DNA of 64,000 nucleotides. Source: Sphingomonas sp. GTDB lineage: Bacteria; Pseudomonadota; Alphaproteobacteria; Sphingomonadales; Sphingomonadaceae. Below, one piece after another: positions 48,753 through 58,499 of this stretch. The position numbers were made by a program, and so were the translations under genes. Location of the stretch: NCBI RefSeq assembly GCF_029239295.1, contig NZ_JAQZBC010000002.1:310001-374000 (forward strand). The letters are read 5' to 3'. The notes under the pieces are model-generated. The model searched no databases. It was not told the origin of the DNA and was given only the letters and a program-made list of their open reading frames with translations. Numbering within the stretch: the first letter of the stretch is position 1; the number at the start of each line of letters is the position of its first letter.

Positions 48753-51649
48753 CAGACACGCTCCGGCACGGGTTCGGCCGGCGTGCTCTTGCGCCGAACA
48801 GGGGTACGGATCGACTGGTGCGCGATGGCGATCAGGATGACGGCAGTCGCGCCGACCACCAGGAGGAAGACGCCGAGGTCGAACAGCAGCGCCGTCGCCG
48901 CCGGCACCTTGCCGATCACCGGCACCTCGACATAGCGGAACCAGGACGTGAGGAACGGCCGGTCGAACAGCAGGGCGCCCGCGCCGGTCCCGGCGGCACC
49001 GAGCAGCCCGATCGCCATCCATTTGATCGGTCGTACGCGCAGCCGCGCCTCCACATAACGCGTGCCCGACGCGATATATTGCAGCACCAGCGCGATCGAC
49101 ATGGTGACGCCCGCGGCAAAGCCGCCGCCCGGCAGATCATGGCCGCGGATCAGCAGGTAGACCGCGAACACGATGATCACCGGGAACAGCCATTCGATGA
49201 TGACGCGCGGCGCGAGGATATAGTCGGACAGCGTGTCGCCCCGCTCACGCCCCTCGCCGGCATCGTCGAACGCGTCCTGCCGCAATTGCTGCAACGGCAG
49301 CCTAACGCTCTCGCCCGCCGGCCGGAAGCGGCGCAGCAGCGAGAAGACGGTGAGCGCCACGATCGCAAGCACGGTGATCTCGCCCAGCGTATCGAAGGCG
49401 CGGAAATCGACCAGGATGACGTTCACGACATTGCGCCCGCCCGCCGCGACATAGGATTGCTCGACAAAGAAGCGCGAGATGGTGGCCGGCAACGGCCGGG
49501 TCATGACGGCGAACGAGACGAGCGCCATGCCAGCGCCCGCGACCACCGCGAGCAGCAGGTCACGCGCGCGGCGGAAGCGAACGCTGACCGGGGTATGATG
49601 CTCCGGCCAGACATCGGGCAGACGCTTGGGCAGCCAGCGCAGGCCGAGCAGCAGCAGAACGGTGGTCACCGTTTCAACCAGCAGCTGAGTCAGCGCGAGA
49701 TCCGGCGCAGATAGCCAGACGAAGCTGATGCAGCTGACCATGCCGACTCCCGAGACGAGCACCACGGCGGCGAGGCGATGATATTTGGCCTGCCATGCGC
49801 CGGCGATCGCGAGCACCGCGCCGATCACCCACAACATCCCGAAGCCCGGATCGAGCACCGTGCCCAATCGCGTGCCGAGCGAATAGCCGTGGTACAGGAA
49901 CGGCAGCAGCCCGGCGATACAGGCGACCGTCACCAGGATGCGAAGCTGCGGCTGCAACCGGTCGGTGCCGGCCCGCGGCAGGACCCAGCGAGCGGCCGTG
50001 ACCAGCCAGTACAGCGCGGCATCGAACAGCCGGCGCCCCTTCAGCAGGCCGACCAGCGGCGGCGCGCTCATTTCATTCAGGCGGCGGGCGAACAGGACAT
50101 AGCCGAAGGTGCCGAGCACCATCGCCACCACGCTGAGGAACAACGGGAAATTGAAGCCGTGCCAGATCGCGAGGCTGTACACCGGCATCCGTTCGTCGAG
50201 CACCGCATGGGCGGCGAGCGACAGGACCGGGCCGATCGTAATTGCCGGTACGATGCCGATGAGGAGACAGGCGAGCACCAGCACCTCGATCGGCACGCGC
50301 ATCCAGCGCGGCGCCTCATGCGGGACACGGTCAAGCTGCGGCGGCGGGCCGAAGAACGTCTTGTGGATGAAGCGCACCGAATAGAGCACGCTGAAGATGA
50401 GCGCGACCGTGACCAGATAGGGCAGCGCCTGATCGAGCCAGGTGTCGTTATAATCCTCCAGCGCCTCCGCCAGCAGCATTTCCTTCGACAGGAAGCCGTT
50501 GAGCAGCGGCACGCCGGCCATCGCGGCGGCGGCGACCATCGCCAGCGTCGCGGTGATCGGCATGAAGCGGTACAAGCCGCTGAGCCGCCGCAGATCGCGC
50601 GTCCCGGCCTCGTGATCGATGATCCCGGCGGCCATGAACAGCGACGCCTTGAAGGTCGCATGGTTCAGCGTGTGGAAGATCGCCGCGACCAGCGCCAGCG
50701 GGCTGCCGATCCCCAGCAGCAGCGTGATGATGCCCAAGTGGCTGATCGTCGAATAGGCGAGCAGCCCCTTCAGATCCTGCTGGAATATCGCCGCCCAGGC
50801 CCCGATCAGCAGCGTGGTGATGCCAGTGGTGGTGACGATGAAATACCAGGCGTCGGTGCCGGCCAGCACGGGCCAGAGCCGCATCATCACGAAGATGCCC
50901 GCCTTCACCATGGTTGCCGAGTGCAGATAGGCCGACACCGGCGTCGGCGCCGCCATCGCGTGCGGCAGCCAGAAGTGGAAGGGGAATTGCGCGCTCTTGC
51001 TGAAGGCACCGATCAGGATCAGGATCAGCGCCGGCATGTACAAGGGGTGGGCCTTGATCGTCTCCCCGGCGGCAAGCACCACCTGAAGTTCGTAGCTGCC
51101 GACGATCTTGCCGATCAGCACGACCCCGATGAGGAGGCACAGACCGCCCGTGGCGGTGACGAGCAGCGCCATGCGCGCCGCGGTGCGGGCGCTTTCGTTC
51201 TGGTGCCAATAGCCGATCAGCAGGAACGAGGCGAGGCTGGTCAATTCCCAGAAGAACGCCATCTGGACGAGATTGCCCGACAGCACGAGGCCGAGCATCG
51301 CCCCCATGAAGGCGAGCAGGAAGGAGAAGAAGCGCGGGACGGGATCTTCCGGCGACATGTAATAGCGCGCGTAGATCACGACGAGGAAGCCGATGGCGAG
51401 CACCATCAGCGCGAACACCCATGACAGGCCGTCGAGCCGCAGGACGAGGTTCAGCCCGAGCGAGGGAAGCCATTCGACCCGGCTTTCCAGCAGGGCGCCG
51501 CCGGCCAGCGCCGGATACAGCAGGACGACCAGAACCGTACCCGCAAGAGCGGTCCCGCCAGCGATCAACGCAGCGGCGTTGCGCGCGCCCGAGTGCAACA
51601 GAGCGGCGGCGAGGCTCCCCGCGAACGGGAGCAAAAGGATCAGCCACAA
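48752..51649 (-). CDS. mnhA: Na+/H+ antiporter fused subunit A/B
   Basis: This 965-aa protein starts the Mrp operon. The first about 780 residues are NuoL-like, with the conserved F-F-W-E-L-T-S-L-A-S-F-L-L-I-G (about 130-144), Q-F-P-F-H-F-W-L-P-H-A-M (about 223-234) and S-T-I-S-H-L-G helix. The C-terminal about 150 residues form a complete MnhB domain (V-I-I-E-W-L-F-P-V-I-I-V-F-A-V-Y, G-H-D-L-P-G-G-G-F-A-A-G-V). An A-B fusion and the order A/B-C-D-E-F-G define group 2 Mrp, the arrangement common in alphaproteobacteria. Confidence 0.95.
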   Translation of the reverse strand: MWLILLLPFAGSLAAALLHSGARNAAALIAGGTALAGTVLVVLLYPALAGGALLESRVEWLPSLGLNLVLRLDGLSWVFALMVLAIGFLVVIYARYYMSPEDPVPRFFSFLLAFMGAMLGLVLSGNLVQMAFFWELTSLASFLLIGYWHQNESARTAARMALLVTATGGLCLLIGVVLIGKIVGSYELQVVLAAGETIKAHPLYMPALILILIGAFSKSAQFPFHFWLPHAMAAPTPVSAYLHSATMVKAGIFVMMRLWPVLAGTDAWYFIVTTTGITTLLIGAWAAIFQQDLKGLLAYSTISHLGIITLLLGIGSPLALVAAIFHTLNHATFKASLFMAAGIIDHEAGTRDLRRLSGLYRFMPITATLAMVAAAAMAGVPLLNGFLSKEMLLAEALEDYNDTWLDQALPYLVTVALIFSVLYSVRFIHKTFFGPPPQLDRVPHEAPRWMRVPIEVLVLACLLIGIVPAITIGPVLSLAAHAVLDERMPVYSLAIWHGFNFPLFLSVVAMVLGTFGYVLFARRLNEMSAPPLVGLLKGRRLFDAALYWLVTAARWVLPRAGTDRLQPQLRILVTVACIAGLLPFLYHGYSLGTRLGTVLDPGFGMLWVIGAVLAIAGAWQAKYHRLAAVVLVSGVGMVSCISFVWLSAPDLALTQLLVETVTTVLLLLGLRWLPKRLPDVWPEHHTPVSVRFRRARDLLLAVVAGAGMALVSFAVMTRPLPATISRFFVEQSYVAAGGRNVVNVILVDFRAFDTLGEITVLAIVALTVFSLLRRFRPAGESVRLPLQQLRQDAFDDAGEGRERGDTLSDYILAPRVIIEWLFPVIIVFAVYLLIRGHDLPGGGFAAGVTMSIALVLQYIASGTRYVEARLRVRPIKWMAIGLLGAAGTGAGALLFDRPFLTSWFRYVEVPVIGKVPAATALLFDLGVFLLVVGATAVILIAIAHQSIRTPVRRKSTPAEPVPERV

Positions 51650-51955
51650 CAGGCCTGTGCCAGACGTCGTTATCCCACGACCTCCACTGAATTCGATGAT
51701 TTCGGCAAAGCCAACGGTTCAGGGGGACTATCGCGAAAACGGCGATAGTTCCACCCCAGGAACTCACTGATTTATGCCGAACCGCTCCCGGCCGTAGCGA
51801 CACGGGGGCGACAATCCAGCGATGGCAAGGGCACCAACAGTCGTCGCAAGGCGGCTGCGATCCGCCAGCGGGCGCCCTGTCGGCGTGGTCGCGGGGCCGG
51901 CATTACGCCGGCCCCGCGCAGCGATGAGCCGCTGATCCGGGTCAGCGGCGCATCA
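51650..51955. promoter_or_regulatory. Intergenic region upstream of mnhA with two hairpins
   Basis: A 306-bp gap holding the mnh promoter region and, near its right end, a perfect 11-bp stem GCGGGGCCGGC/GCCGGCCCCGC (51891-51901, 51907-51917) and an 8-bp stem GCCGCTGA/TCAGCGGC (51928-51935, 51942-51949). Neither has a T-run. They flank the end of the lipoprotein gene at 51956. No other gene seen. Confidence 0.5.
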
Positions 51956-52363
51956 TCACCGTACGGGCAACGGAACGTCCGGCAGGGCAGCGAGCTGTTC
52001 GCGCGTCATGGTGGTCGACAGGTCGCGATCATCACCGCGCTGCACCACCTTCAATCCGGTGAGCGGGATCTGGACGAAGCGATCGGGATTGGTGTCCTCC
52101 ACCTCGACGATCAGCCCTTCAACAGCGCCCGACGCGCTGCGCACCAGGCTCTTCACCTCGCCAATCTCGACATTGCCGGGACCGATGAGATCGGCGTCGA
52201 GCAGCTGCGCCTCGCTGAGACCCAGCGCGACCGGCGCGGGGCCAGCGGTGGCGGCGTTCGCCTCGGCGCTTTCCTCCATGCGTTCGGCCGCAGCCTCGCG
52301 GCCGTTACTGCCGCAGCCGGCCACCAGTGCGGCGGAGGCGAGTGCGAGAACCATGGTCTTCAT
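51956..52363 (-). CDS. Lipoprotein with PRC-barrel-like domain
   Basis: This 135-aa protein has a short signal with a lipobox (A-A-L-V-A-G-C, Cys17). A spacer rich in Ala and Glu is followed by a PRC-barrel-like domain (D-L-I-G-P-G-N-V-E-I-G-E-V-K-S-L-V and V-E-G-L-I-V-E-V). The barrel often anchors or senses. The start is ATG 52363, whose product carries the lipobox; further upstream the frame continues without family character. Confidence 0.8.
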   Translation of the reverse strand: MKTMVLALASAALVAGCGSNGREAAAERMEESAEANAATAGPAPVALGLSEAQLLDADLIGPGNVEIGEVKSLVRSASGAVEGLIVEVEDTNPDRFVQIPLTGLKVVQRGDDRDLSTTMTREQLAALPDVPLPVR

Positions 52364-52497
52364 GCGTGATCTCCATCGTCTGATAGCATCGGAATAACAG
52401 GGCCGGGACCTGTCTGTTCCCCCGCCTGCCCTGGCCGACTTGCCCGCACACCGCTGGATGCGTACGACTACATCTGTAGTCATAGTGGGAGTGGAAG

Positions 52498-53640
52498 GTG
52501 TTTCGTAGCGTCTGTTTGTTGGCCGCGCTGGCGGCTCCGATTGCCGCGTCCCCCGTGCCCCCCGTGCCCCCCGCTCCTCCTCCGCAGTCACATGCGGCGA
52601 TGCCGCCGTCGCTTCAGGCGATCGGCGATCGGATCGATGCGGAATGCGCCGCCGGCCGCTTTTCCGGCGTGGTGATCGTGCGCATCGCCGGCCAGGACGT
52701 GCTCCAGCGCGCCTGCGGGATGGCCGACATCATCAATGACGTGGCGGTTACGCGCGACACGCGCTTCAAAATCTATTCGGACAGCAAGTTCATCACTGCG
52801 CTGACCATCCTGGTGCTGGTCGAGGATGGGACGCTGTCGCTCGACCGGCCGATCACATCCTATCTGGCCGATGCGCCATCGGAATGGGCCGGGGTGACGC
52901 TGCGGATGCTGCTGAACCATACGTCGGGGATCGACGACCTGACGCTGCGCCTGCTGTATTTCTATCGCAGCGATCACCCGACGGCGATGCGCGACCTGCT
53001 CGGCGCGACGACGCCCGCCGAGCGCGCGTTGAAAAGCGCGCCGGGGACGACGCGACGCTACAACAATTTCGGGTTCGAACTGCTCGCCGAGGCGGCGGCG
53101 CGGGCGACGGGCACACCCTTTGCCGAGCTGGCCCAGCGCAAGGTATTCGGTCCGGCGGGGATGCGAAGCGCCAGCATCGAGGCGCCATCGATCGAGGCGG
53201 GGCATCTGGTTCCGGTGAGCGAGCCGGGCCTCGCCAAGGGTTATAATGGCGAGCGCGGTGCGCTCAGCGAAGCGGTGAACTGGGCATTCGTGCAGCTGGG
53301 CGCGGGCGCGGTTCGCGCGAGCGCGGCGGACTTCATCGCGCTCGATGCGGCGCTCGCTGCGGGCAAGGTCATCGGCCGGGCGATGCAGGACGAGATGATC
53401 CGCGCCCCGATCGCGCCGGGGGACGGCAAGGGCGGCGCGGCATTCGGGCTGGGCGTTGCGGTACAGAAGCCTCTGGGCGTGCTGATGGCCGGGCACACCG
53501 GCGGCACCAACGGCTATATCACCGATTTCCAGCGGTTTCCCGATCCGGACGCGATGATGATCGTCCTGTCCAACCGGGGCACGACGCGGACGGCGTGGAT
53601 GTACGACGAGGTGGCAGCAGCGCTGGCGGCGGCGCGCTGA
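52498..53640 (+). CDS. Serine hydrolase, beta-lactamase/DD-peptidase superfamily (class C-like)
   Basis: This 380-aa exported protein has a signal peptide and a Pro-rich linker. The class C-type triad is I-Y-S-D-S-K-F (SxxK at about residue 98), R-Y-N-N-F-G (YxN, about 182) and G-H-T-G-G-T-N-G (about 328). Members hydrolyse esters, D-peptides or beta-lactams. I would not call it a resistance enzyme: the generic family is more likely. Start GTG 52498 gives the signal; GGAAG sits immediately before it, an unusually tight site, so the exact start is uncertain. Confidence 0.88.
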   Translation: MFRSVCLLAALAAPIAASPVPPVPPAPPPQSHAAMPPSLQAIGDRIDAECAAGRFSGVVIVRIAGQDVLQRACGMADIINDVAVTRDTRFKIYSDSKFITALTILVLVEDGTLSLDRPITSYLADAPSEWAGVTLRMLLNHTSGIDDLTLRLLYFYRSDHPTAMRDLLGATTPAERALKSAPGTTRRYNNFGFELLAEAAARATGTPFAELAQRKVFGPAGMRSASIEAPSIEAGHLVPVSEPGLAKGYNGERGALSEAVNWAFVQLGAGAVRASAADFIALDAALAAGKVIGRAMQDEMIRAPIAPGDGKGGAAFGLGVAVQKPLGVLMAGHTGGTNGYITDFQRFPDPDAMMIVLSNRGTTRTAWMYDEVAAALAAAR

Positions 53641-53951
53641 CACGAGCGCAGCGCGCCCTGGCGAGCGGCCAATTCGCCCCTGCGGCCGGGGGCGGCCGGC
53701 GCTGCCCGATCCGGGGCCAGCCGTCAGCAAGGTTGACTTGGCCGCCCCCGATCATCAAGTTTGGGAGATGTACGCTTCCGCGACATTCAGGCGCTTTCGC
53801 CACCACGCCGGGCAACTCGCCGCGCGCCCGTAGCCCGGGCTCCGGACGGCCATGCGCCGCCTGAGTTCGGGCCTTTGTCGATCAGACCTGTGGGCAGACC
53901 GGGCAATTCCGGATTCCTGCCATCGATAAAGCGGAAGAAAGCTGAACTGTC
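53641..53951. promoter_or_regulatory. Intergenic region upstream of the rnk-like gene
   Basis: A 311-bp gap. A TTGACT (53733-53738) could be a -35 box; the -10 is not convincing. GC-rich repeats (GGCCGGGGGCGGCCGG) lie near 53681. No coding frame is supported. Confidence 0.3.
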
Positions 53952-54368
53952 ATGGACCATCACCCCTCGCTCGCGGTGGCATCGCCACCGATCTACCTTG
54001 TCGCCGCCGAATGCGACACGCTGGCCGAACTGGCGCTGAGCGCGGAGCGTCGCCACCCGCATTCTGCCGCGATGCTGCTCGCCGAGCTGGACCGTGCCGA
54101 AGTGTGCGAAGCCGCCGATCTGCCCGACCAGACCGTCGTGATGAATTCGCGCATCGAATTCGTCGATGAACGAAGCGGCGAAACCCGCATGGTGGAGCTG
54201 GTCTATCCCGGCGACGCCGACATCGCGCAGGGCCGCGTATCGATCCTGACCCCGATCGGGGCCGGGCTGATCGGGATGCGCGCCGGCCATTCGATCAGCT
54301 GGCCCGACCGCGACGGGCGCGAACGCCTGCTGCGCATCGTCAGCGTCACGCCGATCAGCGGAACGTAA
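53952..54368 (+). CDS. rnk: Nucleoside diphosphate kinase regulator (Rnk/GreA-type)
   Basis: This 138-aa protein resembles Rnk. The C-terminal GreA/GreB-like domain has E-F-V-D-E-R-S-G-E-T-R-M-V-E-L-V-Y-P, D-I-A-Q-G-R-V-S-I-L-T-P-I-G-A-G-L-I-G and S-I-S-W-P. Rnk binds RNA polymerase in competition with Gre factors and influences NTP pools. An N-terminal helical part (residues 20-60) is expected. It is followed within 5 bases by a small unknown gene. Confidence 0.82.
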   Translation: MDHHPSLAVASPPIYLVAAECDTLAELALSAERRHPHSAAMLLAELDRAEVCEAADLPDQTVVMNSRIEFVDERSGETRMVELVYPGDADIAQGRVSILTPIGAGLIGMRAGHSISWPDRDGRERLLRIVSVTPISGT

Positions 54369-54372
54369 GCGG

Positions 54373-54669
54373 GTGATCGAGGAACTCGCCCGCCACCGCT
54401 GCACCGACGCCGCCGGCCTGCCGCTATTCGTGGTGGAGCAGCGCGCGGTATTCACCTCGCACGATGCGAACGGGCAGCACCATCGCTATGGCGCTGCCCG
54501 CATGGCGATGCTGAATGGCGAGCCGGTCCGCTATATCGACGAGCGCACGTTCAGCGTCGTCGCGAGCGGCGAAATCATCACCCATGATCCGATCCGCTGC
54601 GGATGCACCCCCGCCCCGCGGATCGTGGCGCGTGACGGCGCCGAGACGCCGTCACCGTTGCACGGCTGA
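54373..54669 (+). CDS. Hypothetical protein
   Basis: This 98-aa protein starts at a GTG four bases after the rnk stop. It contains a short F-V-V-E-Q-R-A-V-F strand, Y-I-D-E-R-T-F-S-V-V-A-S-G-E-I-I-T and a Cys-containing C-C-like C-G-C motif (R-C-G-C-T). No family recognised. It is probably co-transcribed with the rnk-like gene, and it is convergent with the monooxygenase gene. Confidence 0.65.
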   Translation: MIEELARHRCTDAAGLPLFVVEQRAVFTSHDANGQHHRYGAARMAMLNGEPVRYIDERTFSVVASGEIITHDPIRCGCTPAPRIVARDGAETPSPLHG

Positions 54670-54671
54670 GC

Positions 54672-56489
54672 TCAGGCGCGCAGCGCCAGCCCCTGCAGCT
54701 CGCCATTGTTGCGCCATTCGGCGAGCAACGCGTTGAAAGCGTTGATGCCGGGCGCATAGGTCTGCCCCGCCTGGCCGCCCTCCAGATCACCTTCATTGTT
54801 GTAATAGCCGGGCGTGCAGCTTTCGAGATAGGCGCGGTTCACCACCGACAGCTTCTTGATCGTGCTGACCCAGGCGTCCTGCGCCTCTGGCGTCGGCTCC
54901 ACCTCGGTCACACCCCGCTTCTTCGCCTCGGCGATGATATAGGCGATGTGCTGCGCCTGATCGTCGAACATCGCGGTCATGTTCACCGACAGGCCGTTCT
55001 GCGACACGCCGATGTAGAACCAGTTCGGGAAGCCGTTGGTCGCGAAGCCGTGGAGCGTCTTGTAGCCGTTGGCCCAATGATCGTGCAGCAGCACGCCGTC
55101 GCGCCCCTTGATGTCGAAACCGACGCGGCGCTTGAACGAGGTCGTGATCTCGAACCCTGAGGCGTAGATGATGCAGTCGACCGCATATTCGCGGCCATTG
55201 GCGACCAGGCCTTTGGGCGTGATCCGTTCCACCCCCTTGCTTTCGCTGACGTCGACCAATGTCACATTGGGGCGATTGAAGGTCGGCAGGAATTCGTCGT
55301 TGAAGGTCGGCCGCTTGCAGAACTGACGATACCAGGGCTTCAGCTTCTCGGCGGTTTCCGGATCCTTGACCACCTCGTCCACGCGCTGGCGGATGCGGTT
55401 CATTTTCTGGAAGTCGGCCACCTCCGCATGCTGGATCGCGGCCTGCGGCCCCATCGTCTTGGCATTGCGGATGACGAAGGACTGAACCTCGCGGAAGATC
55501 GAGGTCCAGTTATCGTTGACCAGATCATGTTCGAACGGCCGGCCTTCGATGATGTCGGCAAAATTATGCCGCCGCGCGCGCTGCCAGCCGGGTTCGAGCG
55601 AGCTGGCCCATTCGGGATCGGTCGGCTTGTTGCCGCGCGTGTCGACCGATGATGGCGTGCGCTGGAACACGTAGAGCTGCTTGGCATGGCGGCCGAGCGC
55701 GGGGATGCACTGGATCGCGGTGGCGCCGGTGCCGATGATGGCGACCGTCTTGTCCTCCAGCTTCGTCAGGTTTCCGGTCGTGTCGCCGCCGGTATAGCCA
55801 TAGTCCCAGCGGCTGGTGTGGAAGCTGTGCCCTTCGAAGCTTTTGATGCCGGGGATACCGGGCAGCTTGGCGCGGCTGGCGGTGCCCAGCGCCGAAACGA
55901 CGAAGCGCGCGCGCATTTCATCGCCGTGGTTGGTGCGGATGATCCAGGTCTTGTCCTGATCATCCCAGGCGAGTTCCGACACCCGCGTCTGGAACAGGGT
56001 GATCGGGTAGAGATCGTAATGCTTCCCGATCCGCTGGCAGTGTTCGTAGATCTCGGTGACGTAGGAGTATTTCTCCTTCGGCAGATAATTGAGTTCCTCG
56101 AGCAGCGGCAGGTAGCAATAGCTTTCGATGTCGCATTGCGCGCCGGGGTAGCGGTTCCAATACCAGGTGCCGCCGAAGTCGCCGCCCGCCTCGATGATGC
56201 GCAGATCGGTGACGCCCTTTTCCTTGAGCCGTGCCGCTGCCAGTATCCCGCTGAAGCCGCCGCCGATCACCGCGACCTCGACGAAATCGTTCAGCGGTTC
56301 GCGGGTAAAGCCGGGCTCCACATAGGGATCTTCCTCGGCATAGCGGGCATAATCGCCCGACAGCTCCTTATACTGACGATCGGCGTCGGTGCGCAGGCGC
56401 TTGTCACGCTCCGCCTTGTAGCGCGCGCGCAGCGCCTCGATGTCGAAATCGGTTTCGAGCGTCGCCTCCCGGCCCTCGCTGTTGCTCAT
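54672..56489 (-). CDS. Baeyer-Villiger-type flavin-containing monooxygenase
   Basis: This 605-aa FAD/NADPH enzyme inserts oxygen next to a carbonyl or oxidises heteroatoms. The FAD site is [11 protein letters not shown] (about residue 73). The Baeyer-Villiger fingerprint F-x-G-x-x-x-H-T-x-x-W appears as [11 protein letters not shown] (about 217-227). The NADPH site is [10 protein letters not shown] (about 248). An N-terminal charged extension of about 70 residues is usual for cyclohexanone-type enzymes. The SDR gene lies 50 bp upstream and the dioxygenase gene before that, so a small catabolic operon acting on a ketone or steroid-like compound is likely. Confidence 0.92.
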   Translation of the reverse strand: MSNSEGREATLETDFDIEALRARYKAERDKRLRTDADRQYKELSGDYARYAEEDPYVEPGFTREPLNDFVEVAVIGGGFSGILAAARLKEKGVTDLRIIEAGGDFGGTWYWNRYPGAQCDIESYCYLPLLEELNYLPKEKYSYVTEIYEHCQRIGKHYDLYPITLFQTRVSELAWDDQDKTWIIRTNHGDEMRARFVVSALGTASRAKLPGIPGIKSFEGHSFHTSRWDYGYTGGDTTGNLTKLEDKTVAIIGTGATAIQCIPALGRHAKQLYVFQRTPSSVDTRGNKPTDPEWASSLEPGWQRARRHNFADIIEGRPFEHDLVNDNWTSIFREVQSFVIRNAKTMGPQAAIQHAEVADFQKMNRIRQRVDEVVKDPETAEKLKPWYRQFCKRPTFNDEFLPTFNRPNVTLVDVSESKGVERITPKGLVANGREYAVDCIIYASGFEITTSFKRRVGFDIKGRDGVLLHDHWANGYKTLHGFATNGFPNWFYIGVSQNGLSVNMTAMFDDQAQHIAYIIAEAKKRGVTEVEPTPEAQDAWVSTIKKLSVVNRAYLESCTPGYYNNEGDLEGGQAGQTYAPGINAFNALLAEWRNNGELQGLALRA

Positions 56490-56539
56490 CGTGCCTCTCC
56501 AGTTTCTTCTATCGTTTGGGTCTGCTGGTCGCCGCGCCG

Positions 56540-57481
56540 CTATTCGGCGGCGTAGGCGAGGAAATCGGGTTCATAGGCGCTCTCGGGATGAGCGCGGACG
56601 CGGCGGTCGAGCCGGGTCACATCCTCGCCGACGAGGATTCGCCAGCGATCCGCCTTCACACCATCGAGGATGATGGTGGCCGCCTGCGCCGCGCTGGTCG
56701 GTGCCAGTTCCTCGAACCTTTTGGTGAGTTCGGCCTGCGCCGCCTCCAGCGCGGCATCGTCCATCGCCTCGGCATCCGGGACACCGACCGCCTTCAGATG
56801 CTGGCGCAGCTTGCGCCGGCTCGCGTCGGTGAGGACATCGCCCGAAAGGACGCGGCGTGAATTGCGGCCGATCGGGGTGCCGACGCCGCCGGGCATCACG
56901 ATCGACGCCTTGATGTGCGGGGCATAGTTGCGCAGGTCCGTCACCAGCGCCTCGGTGAAGCCCTTCACCGCGAACTTCGCTGCGCTGTAGGCGGTGTGCG
57001 ACACGCCCGGCATCAGCGCCGCCCAGAAGCCGTTGGCGCTGGAGGTGTTGACGATATGCCCCTCGCTCGCGCGCTCGAGCAGCGGAAAGAAGGCGCGGCA
57101 GGAATAATAGACGCCGAACCAGCAGATCTGGAACACGCGATCCCATTCGGCGCGATCATCGAGCACGAAGCTGCCGCCGCCGCCGATGCCGGCATTGTTG
57201 AAGAGGAGGTGGATGTGATCGCTCTGGTGATCGCGCGCGACCTCCTCGGCGAAGCGCTTCACCTGATCCTCGTCGCCCACGTCGGCGATGTGGCTGGTGA
57301 TGCGCACGCCCTGCGGCACGCCGTCCGCCTCGCAAAGCGCCACCGTCTCGGCCATCGTCTCGGCAAACAGGTCGCACATCGCGACGCTGGCGCCCTCCGC
57401 GACGAGCTGGCGCACCAGTTCGCGGCCCATGCCCGTGCCCCCGCCGGTGACCACCGCCAGCTTCCCTCCGAAATCCTTCAT
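56540..57481 (-). CDS. Short-chain dehydrogenase/reductase
   Basis: This 313-aa NAD(P)-dependent oxidoreductase has the cofactor site V-T-G-G-G-T-G-M-G-R-E-L (residues 12-23), the N-N-A-G motif (about 93), catalytic Ser about 147 and Y-S-A-A-K (about 166-170). Probably reduces or oxidises an alcohol/ketone, which could feed the monooxygenase. Located between it and the dioxygenase gene on the same strand, with 37-50 bp gaps. Confidence 0.9.
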   Translation of the reverse strand: MKDFGGKLAVVTGGGTGMGRELVRQLVAEGASVAMCDLFAETMAETVALCEADGVPQGVRITSHIADVGDEDQVKRFAEEVARDHQSDHIHLLFNNAGIGGGGSFVLDDRAEWDRVFQICWFGVYYSCRAFFPLLERASEGHIVNTSSANGFWAALMPGVSHTAYSAAKFAVKGFTEALVTDLRNYAPHIKASIVMPGGVGTPIGRNSRRVLSGDVLTDASRRKLRQHLKAVGVPDAEAMDDAALEAAQAELTKRFEELAPTSAAQAATIILDGVKADRWRILVGEDVTRLDRRVRAHPESAYEPDFLAYAAE

Positions 57482-57518
57482 CGCGATGTTCTCCTGGTCT
57501 TGTTGGCGCGGCGCCGGG

Positions 57519-58349
57519 TCACGCGGCGGTCGCTGCCGTCTTGGGATGGAGGTGCAGGAAACCGGGCGCGCGCATCGTGTCGCCCGGCTTCAGCTTGGTC
57601 GCCATGTCGGGGAAGTTGGGCAGCGATTTCGCCGCCTTCGGATCATAGTGCGTGCGCTCACCGAAGAAGCGCAGCGTCAGCGTGCGGCGGCGCTGGCCCG
57701 GGCGCGTCGGTGCACCGCCGTGCATGGTGCGGAAGTGGAAGAAGATGACGTCGCCGGGCTCGACCGCCCAGGAGATCATTTCGTGCTTTTCGCGCTCCGC
57801 CTCGAAATCGGGCAAGCGCGGCAGCGGCAGGCGATCGTCGATCGGGCGGGTGTCGTCGTTCGGATCGAAGGCGGAGGTGTTGTACATCGGGCCAAGATGC
57901 GAGCCGGGAATGAACTCCAGGCTGTCCTCGCGGCTCAGCGGATCGAAGGTGATCCAGGCGACGGCATTATCCTCGCCATCCATCGGGATGTACGAGCCGT
58001 CCTGATGCCAGGGCGTGCGCCGCGTGTCGCCGCCCTCCTTCAGGAACACCTGTTCGTAGATGAACCAGACGAGATCGCGGCCCCACAGATGCGCGCACGC
58101 CTCCGGAATGGGCGAGCGTTCGAGCATCTCGCGATAGCCGTCGAGCACCTTGGGATGAAACGAGTCGGCATAGAAGAGCGGCGCGCCATCGCGCTTCAGC
58201 GAGGGGGCGTTGGCGGGCGTCGGATTGGCGAGGCTCCATTCCCACGCCTTCAGCGTGGCGGCGAGCTGATCGGGATCGAGCAGACCGGGAATGTGCACCA
58301 CCCCGTCCCGCTTGTACGCGGCACGTTTTTCCGCCCAGTCGATGACCAT
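57519..58349 (-). CDS. Phytanoyl-CoA dioxygenase family protein
   Basis: This 276-aa iron/2-oxoglutarate enzyme has the metal site W-H-Q-D-G-S-Y (His-x-Asp, about residue 120) and a distal His in M-H-G-G-A-P-T, with 2-oxoglutarate Arg in R-R-R-T-L-T-L-R-F. It hydroxylates an acyl or other hydrophobic substrate. It heads the three-gene operon. The 150-bp gap upstream to the divergent trehalase gene should hold its promoter. Confidence 0.9.
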   Translation of the reverse strand: MVIDWAEKRAAYKRDGVVHIPGLLDPDQLAATLKAWEWSLANPTPANAPSLKRDGAPLFYADSFHPKVLDGYREMLERSPIPEACAHLWGRDLVWFIYEQVFLKEGGDTRRTPWHQDGSYIPMDGEDNAVAWITFDPLSREDSLEFIPGSHLGPMYNTSAFDPNDDTRPIDDRLPLPRLPDFEAEREKHEMISWAVEPGDVIFFHFRTMHGGAPTRPGQRRRTLTLRFFGERTHYDPKAAKSLPNFPDMATKLKPGDTMRAPGFLHLHPKTAATAA

Positions 58350-58499
58350 GGCATCCTCTCGCTTTTAATGAAGAACCTATAACGTGTTTCACTTATGTCA
58401 AATGCAAAGGGGTGGGGGTGCGACCGGCCGGCGCGCTGCTGCGTTACATGACGGAGCCGTCGCCGGTGGCGCTGACGGGCAACCTGCAGGGAGTGACGC

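Noticed and set aside
49778..51424. Long plus-strand open frame of 548 codons antisense to mnhA
   Set aside because: Arg/His/Gln-rich shadow composition typical of the high-GC antisense of a membrane protein gene; mnhA is a clear real gene.
52498..53640. Beta-lactamase resistance gene
   Set aside because: Triad placement fits the broad class C/serine hydrolase family (D-peptidases, esterases); nothing in the sequence supports antibiotic hydrolysis.
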